Assembly: GCA_032158295.1 (NCBI GenBank)
Contig: CM063246.1
Span: forward strand, 1,397,371 to 1,461,370
Reading direction: 5' to 3'
DNA length: 64,000 bases
Origin: Pycnopodia helianthoides
Lineage: Eukaryota > Echinodermata > Asteroidea > Forcipulatida > Asteriidae
Shown here: piece after piece, positions 11,401-21,065 of the stretch
Numbering within the stretch: the first letter of the stretch is position 1
How the letters are laid out: every line of letters starts with the position of its first letter
The notes under the pieces: model-generated
The model's database searches: none
What the model was told of the DNA's origin: nothing
What the model saw: the letters and a program-made list of their open reading frames with translations, nothing else
Translations under genes and position numbers: made by a program

Positions 11401-14400
11401 TCCCTACTAACCCAGTCCCCCTCCAACCCAGTCCCTCTCCAACCCAGTCCCCTCTCCAACCCAGTCCCTCTCCAACCCAGTCCCTGCTAACCACAACCCA
11501 GTCCCCCTCCAACCCAGTCCCCCTCCAACCCAGTCCCCTCCAACCCAGTCCCTCTCCAACCCAGTCCCTCTCCAACCCAGTCCCTCTCCAACCCAGTTCC
11601 CCTCTCAACCCAGTCCTCTCAACCCAGTCCCTCTCCAACCCAGTCCCCTCCAACCCAGTCCCCTCCAACCCAGTCCCTCTCCAACCCAGTCCCTCTCCAA
11701 CCCAGTCCTGCTCAAACCCCCCCCAGTGTTAAGTTCTCTTCATACCTGAGAGTGATATTTATTCTGAGTCAAACCCAATACATTATCTAGTTCGACATAC
11801 TTTAGACTTACCACAGTGTAAGCTGCAGCCATCATTGACGAGAGGCTACTAACAGTGTTATCAATCTGCAATGGGGAGAGAAAAACAGAATACCCCTTTT
11901 CAAAGATGACCAAGGAGCACAGGCCAGGGATCCAAAGTGTTTCGAGAGAGAAACACCAGAGGGTCTGGAGAAAAAACCCTGTGGCATAGGAGAGAACCCA
12001 CGCACAACTCTACTCACATCTGGGGTCCGTTTTCTCGGCTGTAACCAATAGCTGTTTCATTCATCGGCCAATGATTGACCAATGCCCAATTCAACCGAAA
12101 CAGTTATTGGTTACGACCGCAAAAACGCACCCCTGGTTCTAGCTGGGAATGGAACGAGGGCCATTCGACCCTTTGAACGGTCAGCCATTTGCGCGTAGAG
12201 CGTTAACTTGGGGACAGCAGTGAATAGAAGCATTATATAATTCTGTATTTTCACGGTAATGTAATGACACTTTCGTCCGAACAAATACATACGATACAAA
12301 CAAACAATAATAATAATACACAACATTTATTAGGCGCTTAATACGGTTGTTTCTAAGCGCACGACATTCATTATTTTCCTGCAAGGTATTGTGGAGCTAC
12401 GTTTGAAGTACTAGACATATTCCTTTACATAGCACCATGTAATGGTTTACAAGGTGCTGTAGTGCAACATGCAGCCAATCAAACCAGGAACACCGGGGCG
12501 AACCCCTTCTCTTTTCGATAAGTGCACTGGGCTCTTTTATGTGCATTACACAACACACGGGACCTACGGCTTTACGTCCCATCTGAAGGACAAAGCAGTA
12601 ATGGTCAAGTGTCTTGCTTAAGGACACAAGTGTCATGACCGGGACTCGAACCCACACTCTGCTAAACAGAAACACCAGAACTTGAGTCCGGTGCTCTTAT
12701 CCGCTCGGCCACGACACGCCATAGAAGCCTGAAGTTGAGGCTCTACACGCACATGCCGGATCCATGCAAGTACTGATTAGAGGTGAGAGGGGAGTGTTTT
12801 ACACAATAGCCCCCATGTCACAAAAAAGGAATATTTTTTCGGTCTTGTAAAAAATATTTCTGTTCCAATGAAAGTTTGAGGTCAAGTGGAGATATTCTTA
12901 AAATTTGTGCCCTGATCGTATCATGGCCTGTAGGTTACTGTTCGATGGAGCACTCCCAACATCAGAATAACAATCGCTATGAATTCATTACAAAAAAACT
13001 TACATCTGATCGTAGTTTGTACATCCTCGAGAAGTCTGCCAGTCGTCTGTCGATAAACATCCACGTTTCTTGGAAGTCCATGGACTTGTCCTGCACAAGG
13101 GAAAGCTCAGCACTCTTGTATATGGCAAGCAATGCAACTCGCTTTGTATACCAGTTAAACTATAGGAAGAAGAGAATAAAACAGCTTGAATAACACTAAA
13201 ACTACGCAGTTCTTATACAGGTCACATATCCCAGTAGCTAGATCAAGGTGCTTTACATCATTATTATTCCTGGTTGGTAAGACATCTGCTCTAGAATGGC
13301 AAAGGTCGTGGGTTCGAATCCCACCCGAGCAATATGCCTGTGGATTTTTTTCACATAGCTCGGGGAAGTACTGAGTATACAGTGCTTTACACACAACAGT
13401 GAAAGGGTATAACCAAATAATGTTATTATATTCCTGTTTATCAAACTTTCTCAACTCCCTGGGAGCATACAACCCCAAGCTGCTTAAATTAGCGCTAAGG
13501 GTTTAATCCAACACAATACTGTCTCAGCCCTCACAGGTTCCCCTTTATACACCTGGGTTAAGAGAAGCAAGTATGGTTAAGTGCCTTGCTCATGGGTACA
13601 AGTGATATGACTGAGAATCAAACCCACACTTCAATGATCGAGCCATCAGAACTCGAGTCTGATGCAGTGGACTGCTCGGCCCAGTCAGCCGTTAGGTGCA
13701 TGTACATGTATAAACATACCTAGACCATGTCCATGTTGATCTAAACTAGGAAAGTCTATAAAGCTTGACTGATGAAACCCAAATACCTGTAGCTAGTGCC
13801 GCTTGTATGCTGGATAGTGGTATGCCAATAGTTAAAAGCTTTGTATGTTCATGTACCAGCGAGGTGAATGCCTTAAGGGACATAGCACAACAGTGGTATG
13901 ACATAAACGCCCCTTACAAGAAGTTCTGCCTTTTGATCAGTTCAGAGTGCGTTACATGATATGTATCATTTTTATTAGAAAGCCACACCAACGCGGCATG
14001 CTATACACCAAAAAACAATTTCCTATATCCCTAGAAGCCAATGTACTACACCCATAGCAACAGCAGCCTCTTGGTACCTAGACGTCTAGAGGCAAAAGAT
14101 ATGTTTGAGGTGTTATAAAACAAATATTGACTACTTTTACTCGTGCTATGGTTAAAACTATGACTCCCTCGGTGATCCCCGGAGCATTCTATTTTAAAAC
14201 CGCGCCGAGGATCACCTTAAGAGTTGTAGTTTTGACCAGAGCACTCGAAGCAGTCAGTACTTGTATCATAAGTTTTTTTCTCAAATGTTAAGTATGTGAC
14301 ATCATCTTTACTCACATCGGCTGATCGATCACCGGCGTGATACCAGATATCGTCCATCAACTGAGACAAGTTACTGAAATGCTCCTTGGTGTTGGACGGG

Positions 14401-16869
14401 ACGGCCATAAGAGCCATGGCCTGGGGCCATTGCTCTGCAAAGGGGATGATCATACGCAGACGCACCTCCAGGGCGTCTCGGATGAAGGGAACCGTCCTCC
14501 TGCGTCTGTTCGTTGATAAGACAGTAAATTCAAATTTTATTCTAGCGAAAAATAAGCAAGAAACCAGCTGCAAACAGTTCATATGACAAGGTATTTGGGC
14601 AGGTAGCCTTTTTCCTGGTAAGCACAATTGCTCTGTGTTTTGCTGAATTTTGTTCTTAAGTAGCTCTATGAAATTTGGGGTGGACTGCAAGATTTTTATT
14701 ATATCATATTATTAATGTTTTTTTGAAATACTGCAATACAGCGGCTAAAAGCAAAAATGTACAGTTTACAAAAGACAGTCATTAAAATCTAAAAAAGCCC
14801 ACCAATATATACATAAAAAGAATGAAATATAAAATAGTAATTAAGAAAAGCATTAACAGTGACAGTGATAGTTGTAGTTGTATGGAGAGAGATATTTATT
14901 CTGTGGTTAAAGGAACCTTAATGGTACTATACAGAATCGGTAAGGATAAAAAACATTGTTTAATTTTAGTTTGAAAGCTTACTGATTATGAAGTTCATAC
15001 TAGAACCATTTTTTCTTTGAAACAATTCCTCTAAAATGAAGTAATATTTGAGAAAAACTGAAATCTGAAAATCTAAAAAAAATATGATTTTAGTCACAAC
15101 CAAAATTAAGGACAATGTGTTTACATGCTGAACATTGTGCATGATTTTTAAGTGTTTTCTCACAAAACGGATTAAGCCCAAATTTTCACTGATTGTTATT
15201 TCATGTATATGGTCGATCACAACAAAAAATGAGCACTGTCTGCGACTATTTTGTCAGCTCTACCAAACTGCATAATACCATTAAAGGGGAAATGTGAACT
15301 TGTATAGACGATGTTGACCTGTGACATCACATGTTTACAAAAGAGCCACAGAGCCTGGACTTCTGGCGGGCACATTTACACAGCTCAATGGAAGAATAAA
15401 CAAATCTTATGTTTTATGGAGATCACACTGTCTGATTTTCCTCAACTTTTGATATGAAGAAAGGGGGGACATCTCAAAAGATGTACAGCTGTTGCTTTTG
15501 TAAATTTTGAATTTATGTGAAAATTACGGCACAAAATATAAATTTTCCCATTGAGCCTGTGTAGCATCTTGCTGGTCAGGAATAGCATTATAATGTACGC
15601 GGTCACCACTCTGTAGTAAACAAATGTAACATGGTCTATTGGTACATCCCCAAGGGGGTAACCGAGGCAGATGTGAATCAATAAGGAAATCACCGGCGTC
15701 ACACAAACCTCTTCCCGCCTTTTTCTTCTTCTGCCGTCTCCTCCTGCACTTCCCTCGCCAGCTTCTCGGCCAGCTGGCTGTTACACTCTCTCACAAAGTG
15801 GTGGACGAGGTCTCCACCACCCCTGGGGAACATCCCGTGAGCCACGCCCGGGAGTCCCTCCGCCCTCGCCCCCTCGGAGAGGGCGTCCACCGACCAGCCG
15901 AACGCGGGGACAAATTCTAGCGCGTGTTGAGGACGCGCCATCTGACTTGGGCGTCCGATTCTTCCGGCTGCTCATCGGAGAAGGGCTCCTCCGCTTGCTG
16001 AGAGTTGCCATGGTTACTCTGTGTTTGGCTTTAAAGGAAGAACACGAAAAAAAGATGTGATGTAGAGTCAAGTGATACCGTCAGTTGTCGTAAAATGCAT
16101 TTAAATATTTGTGTTTTACCCATACACCGATAGGCATTTTACTCTTAAGAGACCATAGCGGCTGCAAACGGCCGTAAGATTTGACCTACTTTCTCTTCAC
16201 AGAAAGAGGTAATGGTGAAAGTCATGTAAACATTGGTTGTGCAATGGTCTATTGACATTTTCCAATAATCCCGATGTTGACAAACCGTTTATAATTGTGG
16301 AACAAAACAGAATTTCTGTTTTATATTGTTTATTTACAAAAATCAACCATAGTAGCAAATGTCTTACCACTAGACCTCCGAGCCTTCCCAGTAGCTAGAG
16401 GCAGTTTGAATCCTATATTTAGAAGCGGTACTGCAATTAGGCATAAATTGTATGCATTTTCAAAGAATCATCATTTGCTTTAGTTCTACAATTCCGTTTT
16501 ATTCATAGATCTTGCAATTTCCCAACTCATTTTTGTCTCAATGCCATGAAAGTTTCACATTTACTATTGAACACAGCCCAAAAGATCACTCTAAAAATGT
16601 ATTCAAATTTCTAAGGATGTAAAACTCACTTGAACGTTTGCTTGCCGGAGTTTGATGTTGAGCACTGTCTGAAGAGTTGCCCCGAGGCATAGCATCCTGA
16701 AGTCGGTGCACCTACAATGTAAAAAATTGTGTACGTGTTTTTAACAAGAATATTAAAATTTTCTCCCCAAAACTGAACATTAGCAGGCCTGGAATAATAC
16801 ACCATTTTTACCGGCTGAATTCATCAGACCGATGTTCCAGTCCCTGAGGAGGAAGGCTGGAACACCCAT
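8443..16869 (-). CDS. COQ9: COQ9, coenzyme Q biosynthesis lipid-binding protein (7 coding exons, one apparent frameshift)
   Basis: COQ9 is a mitochondrial matrix-side, membrane-associated lipid-binding protein with a TetR-like fold. It presents CoQ intermediates to the hydroxylase COQ7. Coding exons (high to low): 16869-16812, 16711-16630, 16028-15709, 14505-14316, 13159-13004, 11865-11812, 8481-8443. All introns are GT..AG and phases join, except inside exon 3. The protein shows the family pattern: RVLNT/ALEFVPAFGW, then FVRECN, RDALEVRLRMIIPFAEQWP, DDIWYHAGDRSAD, FNWYTKR, and a short basic end GRNVAGVNKRNR-stop. A Ser/Gln/acidic linker precedes the fold, as usual. The first exon is the least certain. 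Exon 3 is 320 nt where 321 is needed: one base appears lost near 15920. Introns hold SINEs, MITEs and a G-rich minisatellite. Identity is secure; intactness is not. Confidence 0.93.
8612..8803. mobile_element. Foldback MITE, family A (left of a tandem pair)
   Basis: Begins AGGGTCCAATTTCGTAGAGC and ends AAATTGGGCCAA. A second copy starts at the very next base, so two elements sit head-to-tail in a COQ9 intron. Confidence 0.8.
8804..9000. mobile_element. Foldback MITE, family A (right of a tandem pair)
   Basis: Begins AGGGTCCAATTTCATGAAGC and ends GCTCCATGAAATTGGGCCCC. Its interior lies in the opposite orientation to that of the adjoining copy. Confidence 0.8.
9016..9156. repeat. Long hairpin element (AATGTAAACAAAC ends)
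   Basis: Nearly the whole stretch folds on itself: the arm AATGTAAACAAAC...AGTGTGCATGGAAAAGCATGG pairs with CCATGCTTTTCCATGCACAC...GTTTACATT around GGCAGCAGCACTGG. A close relative lies at 56889-57045. Apparent ORFs on both strands here are by-products of the palindrome. Confidence 0.75.
9185..9300 (-). repeat. S3 SINE fragment
   Basis: Minus-strand copy of the tRNA-like head and proximal tail: GTATCTTGGTCAAGGACAC, CGGGACTCAAAACCCACACT, and CTGATCACAAACACCAGCAG. These are the blocks seen at 12590-12700. Confidence 0.6.
9440..9565 (-). repeat. PLE-like terminus: hammerhead-like core plus TTTTC hairpin
   Basis: On the minus strand: CCGAAGACGATCAGAGC, CATTGATCGAAACG, a small ACAAGTTGT hairpin ending in GTC, then GTTCTTTTCAGAACC (9487-9501). 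The order CUGANGA-like, stem, GAAA, short stem, GUC fits a hammerhead core except for C in place of the U of CUGA and one extra base. I see no matching stem I. Confidence 0.5.
10120..10335 (-). repeat. tRNA-derived SINE, family S2
   Basis: The minus strand reads GTCTAGTTGGTAAGACTTCTG (A-box side), a GGCAAAGGCCGAATCCCACCC block (B-box side), a TTTTTTT stretch, then AAGTACTGAGTATACAGTGC and CCAAATAATATTCGTTATT. The plus copies at 13262-13440 and 51280-51440 have the same order. The tail segment is partly duplicated here. Confidence 0.65.
10448..10587. mobile_element. Foldback MITE, family B (GGGGTCGATTTCACAAA)
   Basis: Left end GGGGTCGATTTCACAAA and right end TTTGTGAAATCGGCCCC are inverted. 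Inside are repeated GGACTAGTC and TAAGACTAGTCTTA palindromes. About 140 bp. A longer relative spans 54373-54732. Confidence 0.75.
10826..11039. mobile_element. Foldback element (TTCGCTC ends)
   Basis: Left end TTTCGCTCGTCCCC... and right end ...CCACTGGGGCAGAGCGAA are partly inverted. GCGCTGGGATGGGC near the left answers GCCCATCCCAGCG near the right. The same sequence, reversed, is at 37066-37261 inside the transposon array. Confidence 0.65.
11338..11712. repeat. C-rich minisatellite (CCCAGTCCCTCTCCAA)n
   Basis: About 20 tandem copies of a 15-16 bp unit, CCCAGTCCCTCTCCAA or CCCAGTCCCCTCCAA, with a few irregular units. It lies in the COQ9 intron between exons 6 and 7. On the transcribed (minus) strand it is a run of GGGACTGGG units. 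Long proline- or glycine-rich frames across it are repeat artefacts. Confidence 0.9.
11812..11865 (-). CDS. COQ9: COQ9 exon 6
   Basis: 54 nt, phase 0 to 0, flanked by TTGCAG and GTAAGT. It encodes IDNTVSSLSSMMAAAYTV, aligning with the C-terminal helix of COQ9. Confidence 0.88.
12400..12722 (-). repeat. tRNA-derived SINE, family S3 (near full length)
   Basis: The minus strand begins with GGCGTGTCGTGGCCGAGCGG (A-box of a class II tRNA), has GTGTGGGTTCGAGTCCCGG (B-box) and then CATGACACTTGTGTCCTTAAG, followed by a GGGACGTAAAGCCGTAGGTC tail block. This is the best-preserved S3 copy in the window, within a COQ9 intron. Confidence 0.75.
13004..13159 (-). CDS. COQ9: COQ9 exon 5
   Basis: 156 nt, phase 0 to 0, between CCTATAG and GTAAGT. 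It encodes FNWYTKR...LLAIYKSAEL...DFQETWMFIDRRL, the most diagnostic COQ9 segment (human: FNWYTRR, LAAIYNTTEL, DFEDTWRFLENRV). Confidence 0.95.
13262..13440 (+). repeat. tRNA-derived SINE, family S2
   Basis: Plus-strand head GGTTGGTAAGACATCTGC, then GTCGTGGGTTCGAATCCCAC (B-box), GAGCAATATGCCTGTGG, and the tail AAGTACTGAGTATACAGTGC with GAAAGGGTATAACCAAATAA. Inserted in the COQ9 intron between exons 4 and 5. Confidence 0.75.
13570..13690 (-). repeat. S3 SINE fragment
   Basis: Blocks TGGTTAAGTGCCTTGCTC, AATCAAACCCACACTTC and CAGAACTCGAGTCTGATGCA match the S3 SINE in minus orientation. Diverged. Confidence 0.5.
14316..14505 (-). CDS. COQ9: COQ9 exon 4
   Basis: 190 nt; it begins one base into a codon (completing exon 3's AG to AGA) and ends in phase 0 before GTGAGT. 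It encodes RRRTVPFIRDALEVRLRMII, then PFAEQWPQAMALMAVPSNTK and the DDIWYHAGDRSAD block, all hallmarks of the COQ9 fold. Confidence 0.95.
14585..14690. mobile_element. Half of a family A MITE
   Basis: Only the right half is present: GGTAGCCTTTTTCCTGGTAAGC, then AGTAGCTCTATGAAATTTGGGG. The left end is missing. Confidence 0.6.
14907..15284. mobile_element. piggyBac-type MITE (TTAA-flanked)
   Basis: Starts TTAAAGGAACCTTAATGG and ends CATAATACCATTAA. The interior shares AAAACATTGTTTAAT, AAGTTCATACTAGAA and TGAGCACTGTCTGCGACTATTTTGTCAG blocks with the copy at 55181-55562 in the opposite orientation. In a COQ9 intron. Confidence 0.75.
15709..16028 (-). pseudogene. COQ9: COQ9 exon 3 with an apparent 1-nt deletion
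   Basis: Flanked by TTAAAG and GTTTGT. The first part reads in one frame to ...EESDAQVRWRVLNT, after which that frame meets TAG. The next frame continues immediately with ALEFVPAFGWSVDALSEGA and the FVRECNSQLAEKL block. In COQ9 these two parts are contiguous, so one base is missing at CTCAACACG/CGCTAG (about 15920). The frame of the second part has a TGA upstream, so a clean alternative exon does not explain it. Either an assembly error or a real inactivating change. Confidence 0.85.
16345..16440 (-). repeat. S2-like tRNA-derived fragment
   Basis: Minus-strand GGTCTAGTGGTAAGACATTTG, AGCTACTGGGAAGGC and CAAACTGCCTCTAGC resemble the head region at 10300-10350 and 56590-56640. Confidence 0.4.
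16630..16711 (-). CDS. COQ9: COQ9 exon 2
   Basis: 82 nt between ATTGTAG and GTGAGT. In the frame forced by exon 3 it reads GAPTSGCYASGQLFRQCSTS (first codon split) and continues into a Gln/Asn-rich linker. RQCSTS is a plausible mitochondrial presequence cleavage region. Sequence similarity is weak here, as usual for COQ9. Confidence 0.65.
16812..16869 (-). CDS. COQ9: COQ9 exon 1 (putative start)
   Basis: ATG at 16869 opens MGVPAFLLRDWNIGLMNSAG, ending in phase 1 at CAGCCG/GTAAAA, exactly the phase that exon 2 needs. The upstream TTTTTTTATCTTTAG looks like a splice acceptor, so this may be an internal exon with the true start further 5'. Confidence 0.45.
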
Positions 16870-17361
16870 GCTGCAGAGGCTAAAGATAAAAAAAATTCTC
16901 ACAAAATTTAAAAAATTTCCTGGACATTTGTTAAATATTGTTTGTGCCATGTCCAAGAAATTATATCAGCAGGGCATGGGGATGGACAACCTCGACTCTT
17001 TTAAAAAATACTTTTTTAGTGAGAAAAAAAAGTCAAGAGCATTTCTACAATAACCTTAAGTTTCATTTCAATCTGGGTTTAAAACTAACACAGCAATCAC
17101 TGTAATTGGAAGAAAAGTACATGTACCCGGTACATCTTTTTTCCACTATTTCCACATTTGGAAGGAAAAACTACCCTTTTTCCGACACCAAACTAACACA
17201 GATTTGGCCTTTTCTCTGAAAGCCTAAACCACCATTGGAACAATAGGACACACAACCAGTCAATCAAAACAGGAACTTTCCATCTGACCAATCACCGACC
17301 AACAAGCTGACCAATATAAATGTACATATATCAGCCTGACTTCGTTAAGTCATCTGACATC

Positions 17362-17690
17362 ATGTCTTCCAAAATGAGTTTAAAGTTCAAGAAACGCAGT
17401 AAAAACCTCTAGTCCAAAACCTTCAACCTCAAGAGCTGTTTCACCCACCCTGTTGGACTCAACCACCCTTTCCACAATTGAGAAAGTGGCTTTAGGAAAA
17501 GGTCTAAATTTTGTTCCAATTCCCGCCAAACCTATTACCGTAAGAAAATACCAAGTGATTTTAACATCTTCCAAAGAAGAATGAGAATTGCTTTCCTTAT
17601 GCACTACAATTCTGCCAAAGCGCAACCTTTCAGACCACCCTCTCAATGGCAAACCAAATTCTACCCAATGTGCGACGCTCGAAAGCTATT
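17362..17690 (+). mobile_element. PLE N-terminal fragment with ORF1-type leader
   Basis: Begins with an ORF1-B-like start (ATGAGTTTAAAGTTCAAGAAACG at about 17374), then a PLE N-terminal block: STIEKVALGKGLNFVP and FNIFQRRMRIAF in a broken frame, then the KPPSQW-type motif. The FVPTP...DFNIFQRRMR pattern is typical of the N-terminus of Penelope-like reverse transcriptases. Not intact. Confidence 0.6.
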
Positions 17691-17773
17691 TGGAAGCCAC
17701 AAAATATCAATTTGACCCACGCCGCATTTTCTATGGATATACCCGGTCACCACGGGATCGCGCCATTGACTCC

Positions 17774-18369
17774 ATGTCTACTAATTTGAGTAAATCCTTC
17801 AAGCCCCAACCTCCTCCGAGCCAAGACCCACCATCTCCTGCATCCTCCAGTTCCAGCAAATTCCAGTGCAGACAGCTACCCTTGATAGACCGCCTAGAGG
17901 ATTCTCTCTCGAAAATTTGCAACCAAAATCCCTGTCCCTTGCATCAGGCTCTCGGAAACGGACTTAAACAAAGTGAAACTTTTGGCGGAACCAGACAACA
18001 GACAATCGGCCGCCAAAAGCCACATCACTAACCAACTTGGAGTCTAAGCCAAGCCATCACAGCCAAAAACCTCCGGTATATTTGAAAACAACGGCGAAGC
18101 CAGCACACCCACACCTAGGCCTAACTTTTCAGCCCTCCTTCACGGAGAACTGGAATAGGTTAACCTCCAAAGCTTTGCAACTCTTGGTACAACTGGCACT
18201 GGAAGAATACAAGTTTCAAGAGAAGGAGATTGAGCAAAAGTTGGGTTTGGCAAGGAAGGAGGCAAGAATCATGCTTGTAGCAGATTTTGAAGGGCGAACC
18301 TAAGAACGGCCACCCAACTCTTCGGCTACTTCACAAGACCCAGACAACCAAGCAAAGGAGCAAACGTAA
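17774..18369 (+). pseudogene. ORF1 copy a (frameshifted)
   Basis: Opens MSTNLSKSFKPQPPPSQDPP in one frame and continues in other frames through the NKVKLLAEP, YLKTTAKP, EEYKFQEKEIEQKLG and ATQLFGYFTRP blocks. Its product would be about 200 aa; at least two frame changes prevent that. It is followed by the histone-type hairpin at 18388. Function unknown; see the intact copy at 31038. Confidence 0.75.
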
Positions 18370-18387
18370 CTCGTTTACAAACAAACC

Positions 18388-18403
18388 GGTCCTTTTCGGG
18401 ACC
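18388..18403 (+). terminator. Histone-type 3' stem-loop after ORF1 copy a
   Basis: GGTCCTTTTCGGGACC: a six-pair stem (one G.T) with a TTTC loop, preceded by AAACC and followed by ACCCC and CAAAGAGG. It lies about 20 nt after the ORF1 stop. Confidence 0.7.
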
Positions 18404-18559
18404 ACCCCATCTTCCAAAGAGGGATTATATACTATACTTGCTTTTATTAGGTAATAAATAAATGAATAAATAGTAATGTAACACGGCAACTCTAATATAT
18501 AATTATTATTATTGAACAACGGTATAGTATAACTCTTTTTTTCATAAATATGACTAAAC

Positions 18560-18752
18560 AAAAGTTTAATAAACGAGCACACAGCTCCTAAAGCTAAACG
18601 GTTCAAAAAGATTAATATTCTTAAACAACTGGCAGAAGAAAGTGAACGTTTGATAACAAACCTATCCAGGGCAAACCTTTCCACGATTGAGAAGGTTGCC
18701 TTCTAAGGAAAAGGTCTCAATTTTGTTCCCACTCCTGCTAAACCCACCCGGG
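18560..18752 (+). mobile_element. PLE N-terminal fragment
   Basis: AAACGGTTCAAAAAGATTAA..., then a broken frame with LAEESERLITNLSRANLST and KGLNFVPTPAKPT. It stops abruptly at CCCACCCGGGATTCGAAC, where tRNA-like sequence begins (18746-18830). Confidence 0.6.
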
Positions 18753-19235
18753 ATTCGAACTGTATCAAAAGAGGGAGAGAACAAATTATTATACATAGCA
18801 TGTAGCCTACACCGCTCGGCTACGAGGCTTTGATACCAAGAAGGGTTCGTTGGTTGTAAACCATTCTCCCATTACATGGGTATTACTGGGTCACTAAAAG
18901 GTCATAATGAATATTTAATTTATGTGAATATTAAAAATAGATGCGATTGTCCAATAGTTTGCATAAACTGAATATTCATAAATTTAAGAATGAAAACCTG
19001 CCTAACACGTGAGTCGCGCAACAGGTTATTTCGGATTATTCCATTGGTAGGAGTCCTAGGTAAGTTCAACAGAAGACGCAGCTAACCACCCAAAGACATT
19101 CATTTGGAAAGTATGGCATTGTTCTTTGGAAGTATATTTAGGAATCTCTTGAAGTGTCGCAGCCATCTGGACACGCATTAAATCCATGTCTGTGTTACGA
19201 CACCCCTTGCTTGTTGAAAATGACCACGTTGTGGA

Positions 19236-19915
19236 ATGCTGAGAGATTGTTGGAGACAGTTGCCACGGTGGATTCTACAATTGCATTCTGCAAAGAACAA
19301 ATCAGTTCACGGCGGTGAAAGTACAAGTACTGAAACTGTCGTGGAGTGGTTTACCTTTTGCCGCGAAGTTTGTCTTCGTGCCGTCCAGGAGAAGTGCAGC
19401 AAGAGGATTGGCGGCCCGGGGAAAACTGTCGAGATCGCGAGTCGAAGTTCGGCCGGAGAAAGTACAACGGAGGTCGTCTGGTTGAGGGTAGGTGGGTGTT
19501 AGGTGGCATTTGCCTTAAGACAAAGGAGATTTTCATGATTGAGGTGGCTTGGCGGGATTCTGCAACACTTATTCCTTTAATTAAGGAATATGTTGCGGCT
19601 GGATCCACAATCATTTCCGATTGTTGGAAAGCTTACGACTGCCTCAGTCAGGAAAATTTCAACCATCTCACGGTGAATCACTCCTTGAATTTTGTGGATC
19701 CCATCACTGGCGCTCATACTCAAAATATCGAGTGCCAGTCAGTGGTGGCAGATCAAAAGGAGTCTGTCGAGCACCCACGCTACCAGCTCTACCGGCGGCT
19801 TCGGTTTCCGGCTAGCTGAGTACTTGTGGCGCCGCCAAAATGCCTCCACGATCATTTTGAGCAAATCCTCAGTGACATCTTGCTGATGTATAAACCACCT
19901 AAACGTCTTTGAACC
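19236..19915 (+). pseudogene. ISXO2/Merlin-type DDE transposase, copy 1 (broken)
   Basis: Cut-and-paste transposase of the IS1595/Merlin group. Visible parts: FCREVCLRAVQEKCS, GGPGKTVEI (first catalytic Asp expected just after), RRKYNGGRLVEGRWVLGG, IISDCWKAYDCL (second Asp), HLTVNHSLNFVDPITGAHTQ followed by NIE (catalytic Glu), and the C-terminal FGFRLAEYLWR. A base is missing after GAGATCG near 19436, which shifts the frame at the first Asp. The zinc-ribbon N-terminus is deleted. Confidence 0.85.
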
Positions 19916-19937
19916 CGGACCGTAGATAGATTAATTA

Positions 19938-20235
19938 AGCCGCCTCACCCACACCGAGAGTTCAGCTTCAGCTCGGACTTCACAACCGACTGGAGTAGAC
20001 TCCAACAACAAGGCAGCACTGATCTTCGCCAAACTCAGACTAGCAGAAAACTGCCGCATTGGAGCAAAAATCGAGATCAAGCTAAAGGCAGCCAAGAAAG
20101 AACGAAAGACTAAACTCGTGGCTCATTTCTCCGGACAAGAACTCCGGACATCAGTGCAGCTCTTCGGTTTTTTCATCCGTCCCAGACCAACCAGGGGACA
20201 GAAGCAGAAGACAGATACAAAGTGAAGAAGCTCAC
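19938..20235 (+). pseudogene. ORF1 type B, C-terminal part
   Basis: A broken frame with PPHPHREFSFSSDFT, then KAALIFAKL..., KIEIKLKAAKKER and LVAHFSGQELRTSVQLFGFF. It aligns with the end of ORF1 (PPHPHRGLTFQPSF..., EIEQKLG, ATQLFGYFTRP), so it is a diverged relative. It ends just before the hairpin at 20253. Confidence 0.65.
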
Positions 20236-20252
20236 CCAACAAAAAACAAACC

Positions 20253-20268
20253 GGTTCTTTTCAGAACC
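20253..20268 (+). terminator. Histone-type 3' stem-loop
   Basis: GGTTCTTTTCAGAACC: a perfect six-pair stem with the canonical TTTC loop, CC before it and ACCACC after it, then CAAAGAGAGA 9-10 nt downstream. Confidence 0.8.
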
Positions 20269-20361
20269 ACCACATATCCAAAGAGAGAAAATTACATGAT
20301 TTGTCTTGTTTATTTTACTATTTGCTCCATTAGGCCCCCTACTATATAAATATATCACGGC

Positions 20362-21032
20362 ATGTCTACTAAACTTAGCAAATCCTTCAAGCGGAGCTCC
20401 AAAGCAAGCCCTCAACCTCCTTCGAGCTCAAGTACCCAAGACCCGCCATCTCCTGCATCCTCCAACTACCATCAACTTCCAGTGTGGACAGCTACCCTTG
20501 CGATAGACCGCCTAGAGGATTCTCTTATAACATCATTCGAGGTCAGGGAGGAGTTTGCAACCGAAATCCCTGTCCCTTGCATCAGGCTCTCGGAAACGGA
20601 CTTCAACAAAGTGAAACTTTTGGCGGAACCAGACAACAGAGTATCGGTTGCCAAAAGCCACATCACTAACCAACTCAGAGTCTACAGCCAAGCCATCACA
20701 ACCAACAAACCTCCAGTATACCTGAAAACTACGGCGAAGCTACCACACCTACACCAAGAATTAACTTTCCAGCCCTTCCTTAACGGAGAACTGTAATAGA
20801 TTAACCCCCCCCCCAAGCTTCGCTACTCTTGGTACAATTGGCACTGGAGGAGTACAAGTTTCAAGAGAAGGAGATAGAGGTGAAGTTGGGTTCAGCAAAG
20901 AAGGAGGCAAAAATCAAGCCTGTAGCGGATTTTGAAGAGACGAACCTAAGAACGGCCACCCAACTCTTCGGCTACTTCACAAGACCAAGACAACCACGCA
21001 AGAGCACGAAGAGAAATGGGAACAAACATAAC
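20362..21032 (+). pseudogene. ORF1 copy b (frameshifted)
   Basis: MSTKLSKSFKRSSKASPQPP then REEFATEIPVPCIRLSETDF, up to a stop at 20794. Coding resemblance resumes at 20829 (VQLALEEYKFQEKEIEVKLG...RTATQLFGYFTRP) after a poly-C tract, so the middle is broken. Nearly identical to 27449-28119. Confidence 0.8.
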
Positions 21033-21049
21033 TCGTTAACAAACAAACC

Positions 21050-21065
21050 GGTCCTTTTCGAGACC
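21050..21065 (+). terminator. Degenerate histone-type stem-loop
   Basis: GGTCCTTTTCGAGACC, with one mismatched stem pair. ACCCC and CAAAGAGAG follow. Confidence 0.6.

Noticed and set aside
11396..11668. Glycine/tryptophan-rich 90-residue frame
   Set aside because: It lies wholly in the 16-bp minisatellite; any frame through the repeat stays open.
8443..16869. COQ9 as a processed or decayed pseudogene
   Set aside because: Seven exons with consensus splice sites and matching phases and only one lesion; an assembly error is more likely.
16832..17053. Plus-strand basic 73-codon frame
   Set aside because: Overlaps the putative COQ9 exon 1 on the other strand, is Lys-rich from poly-A tracts, and has no support.
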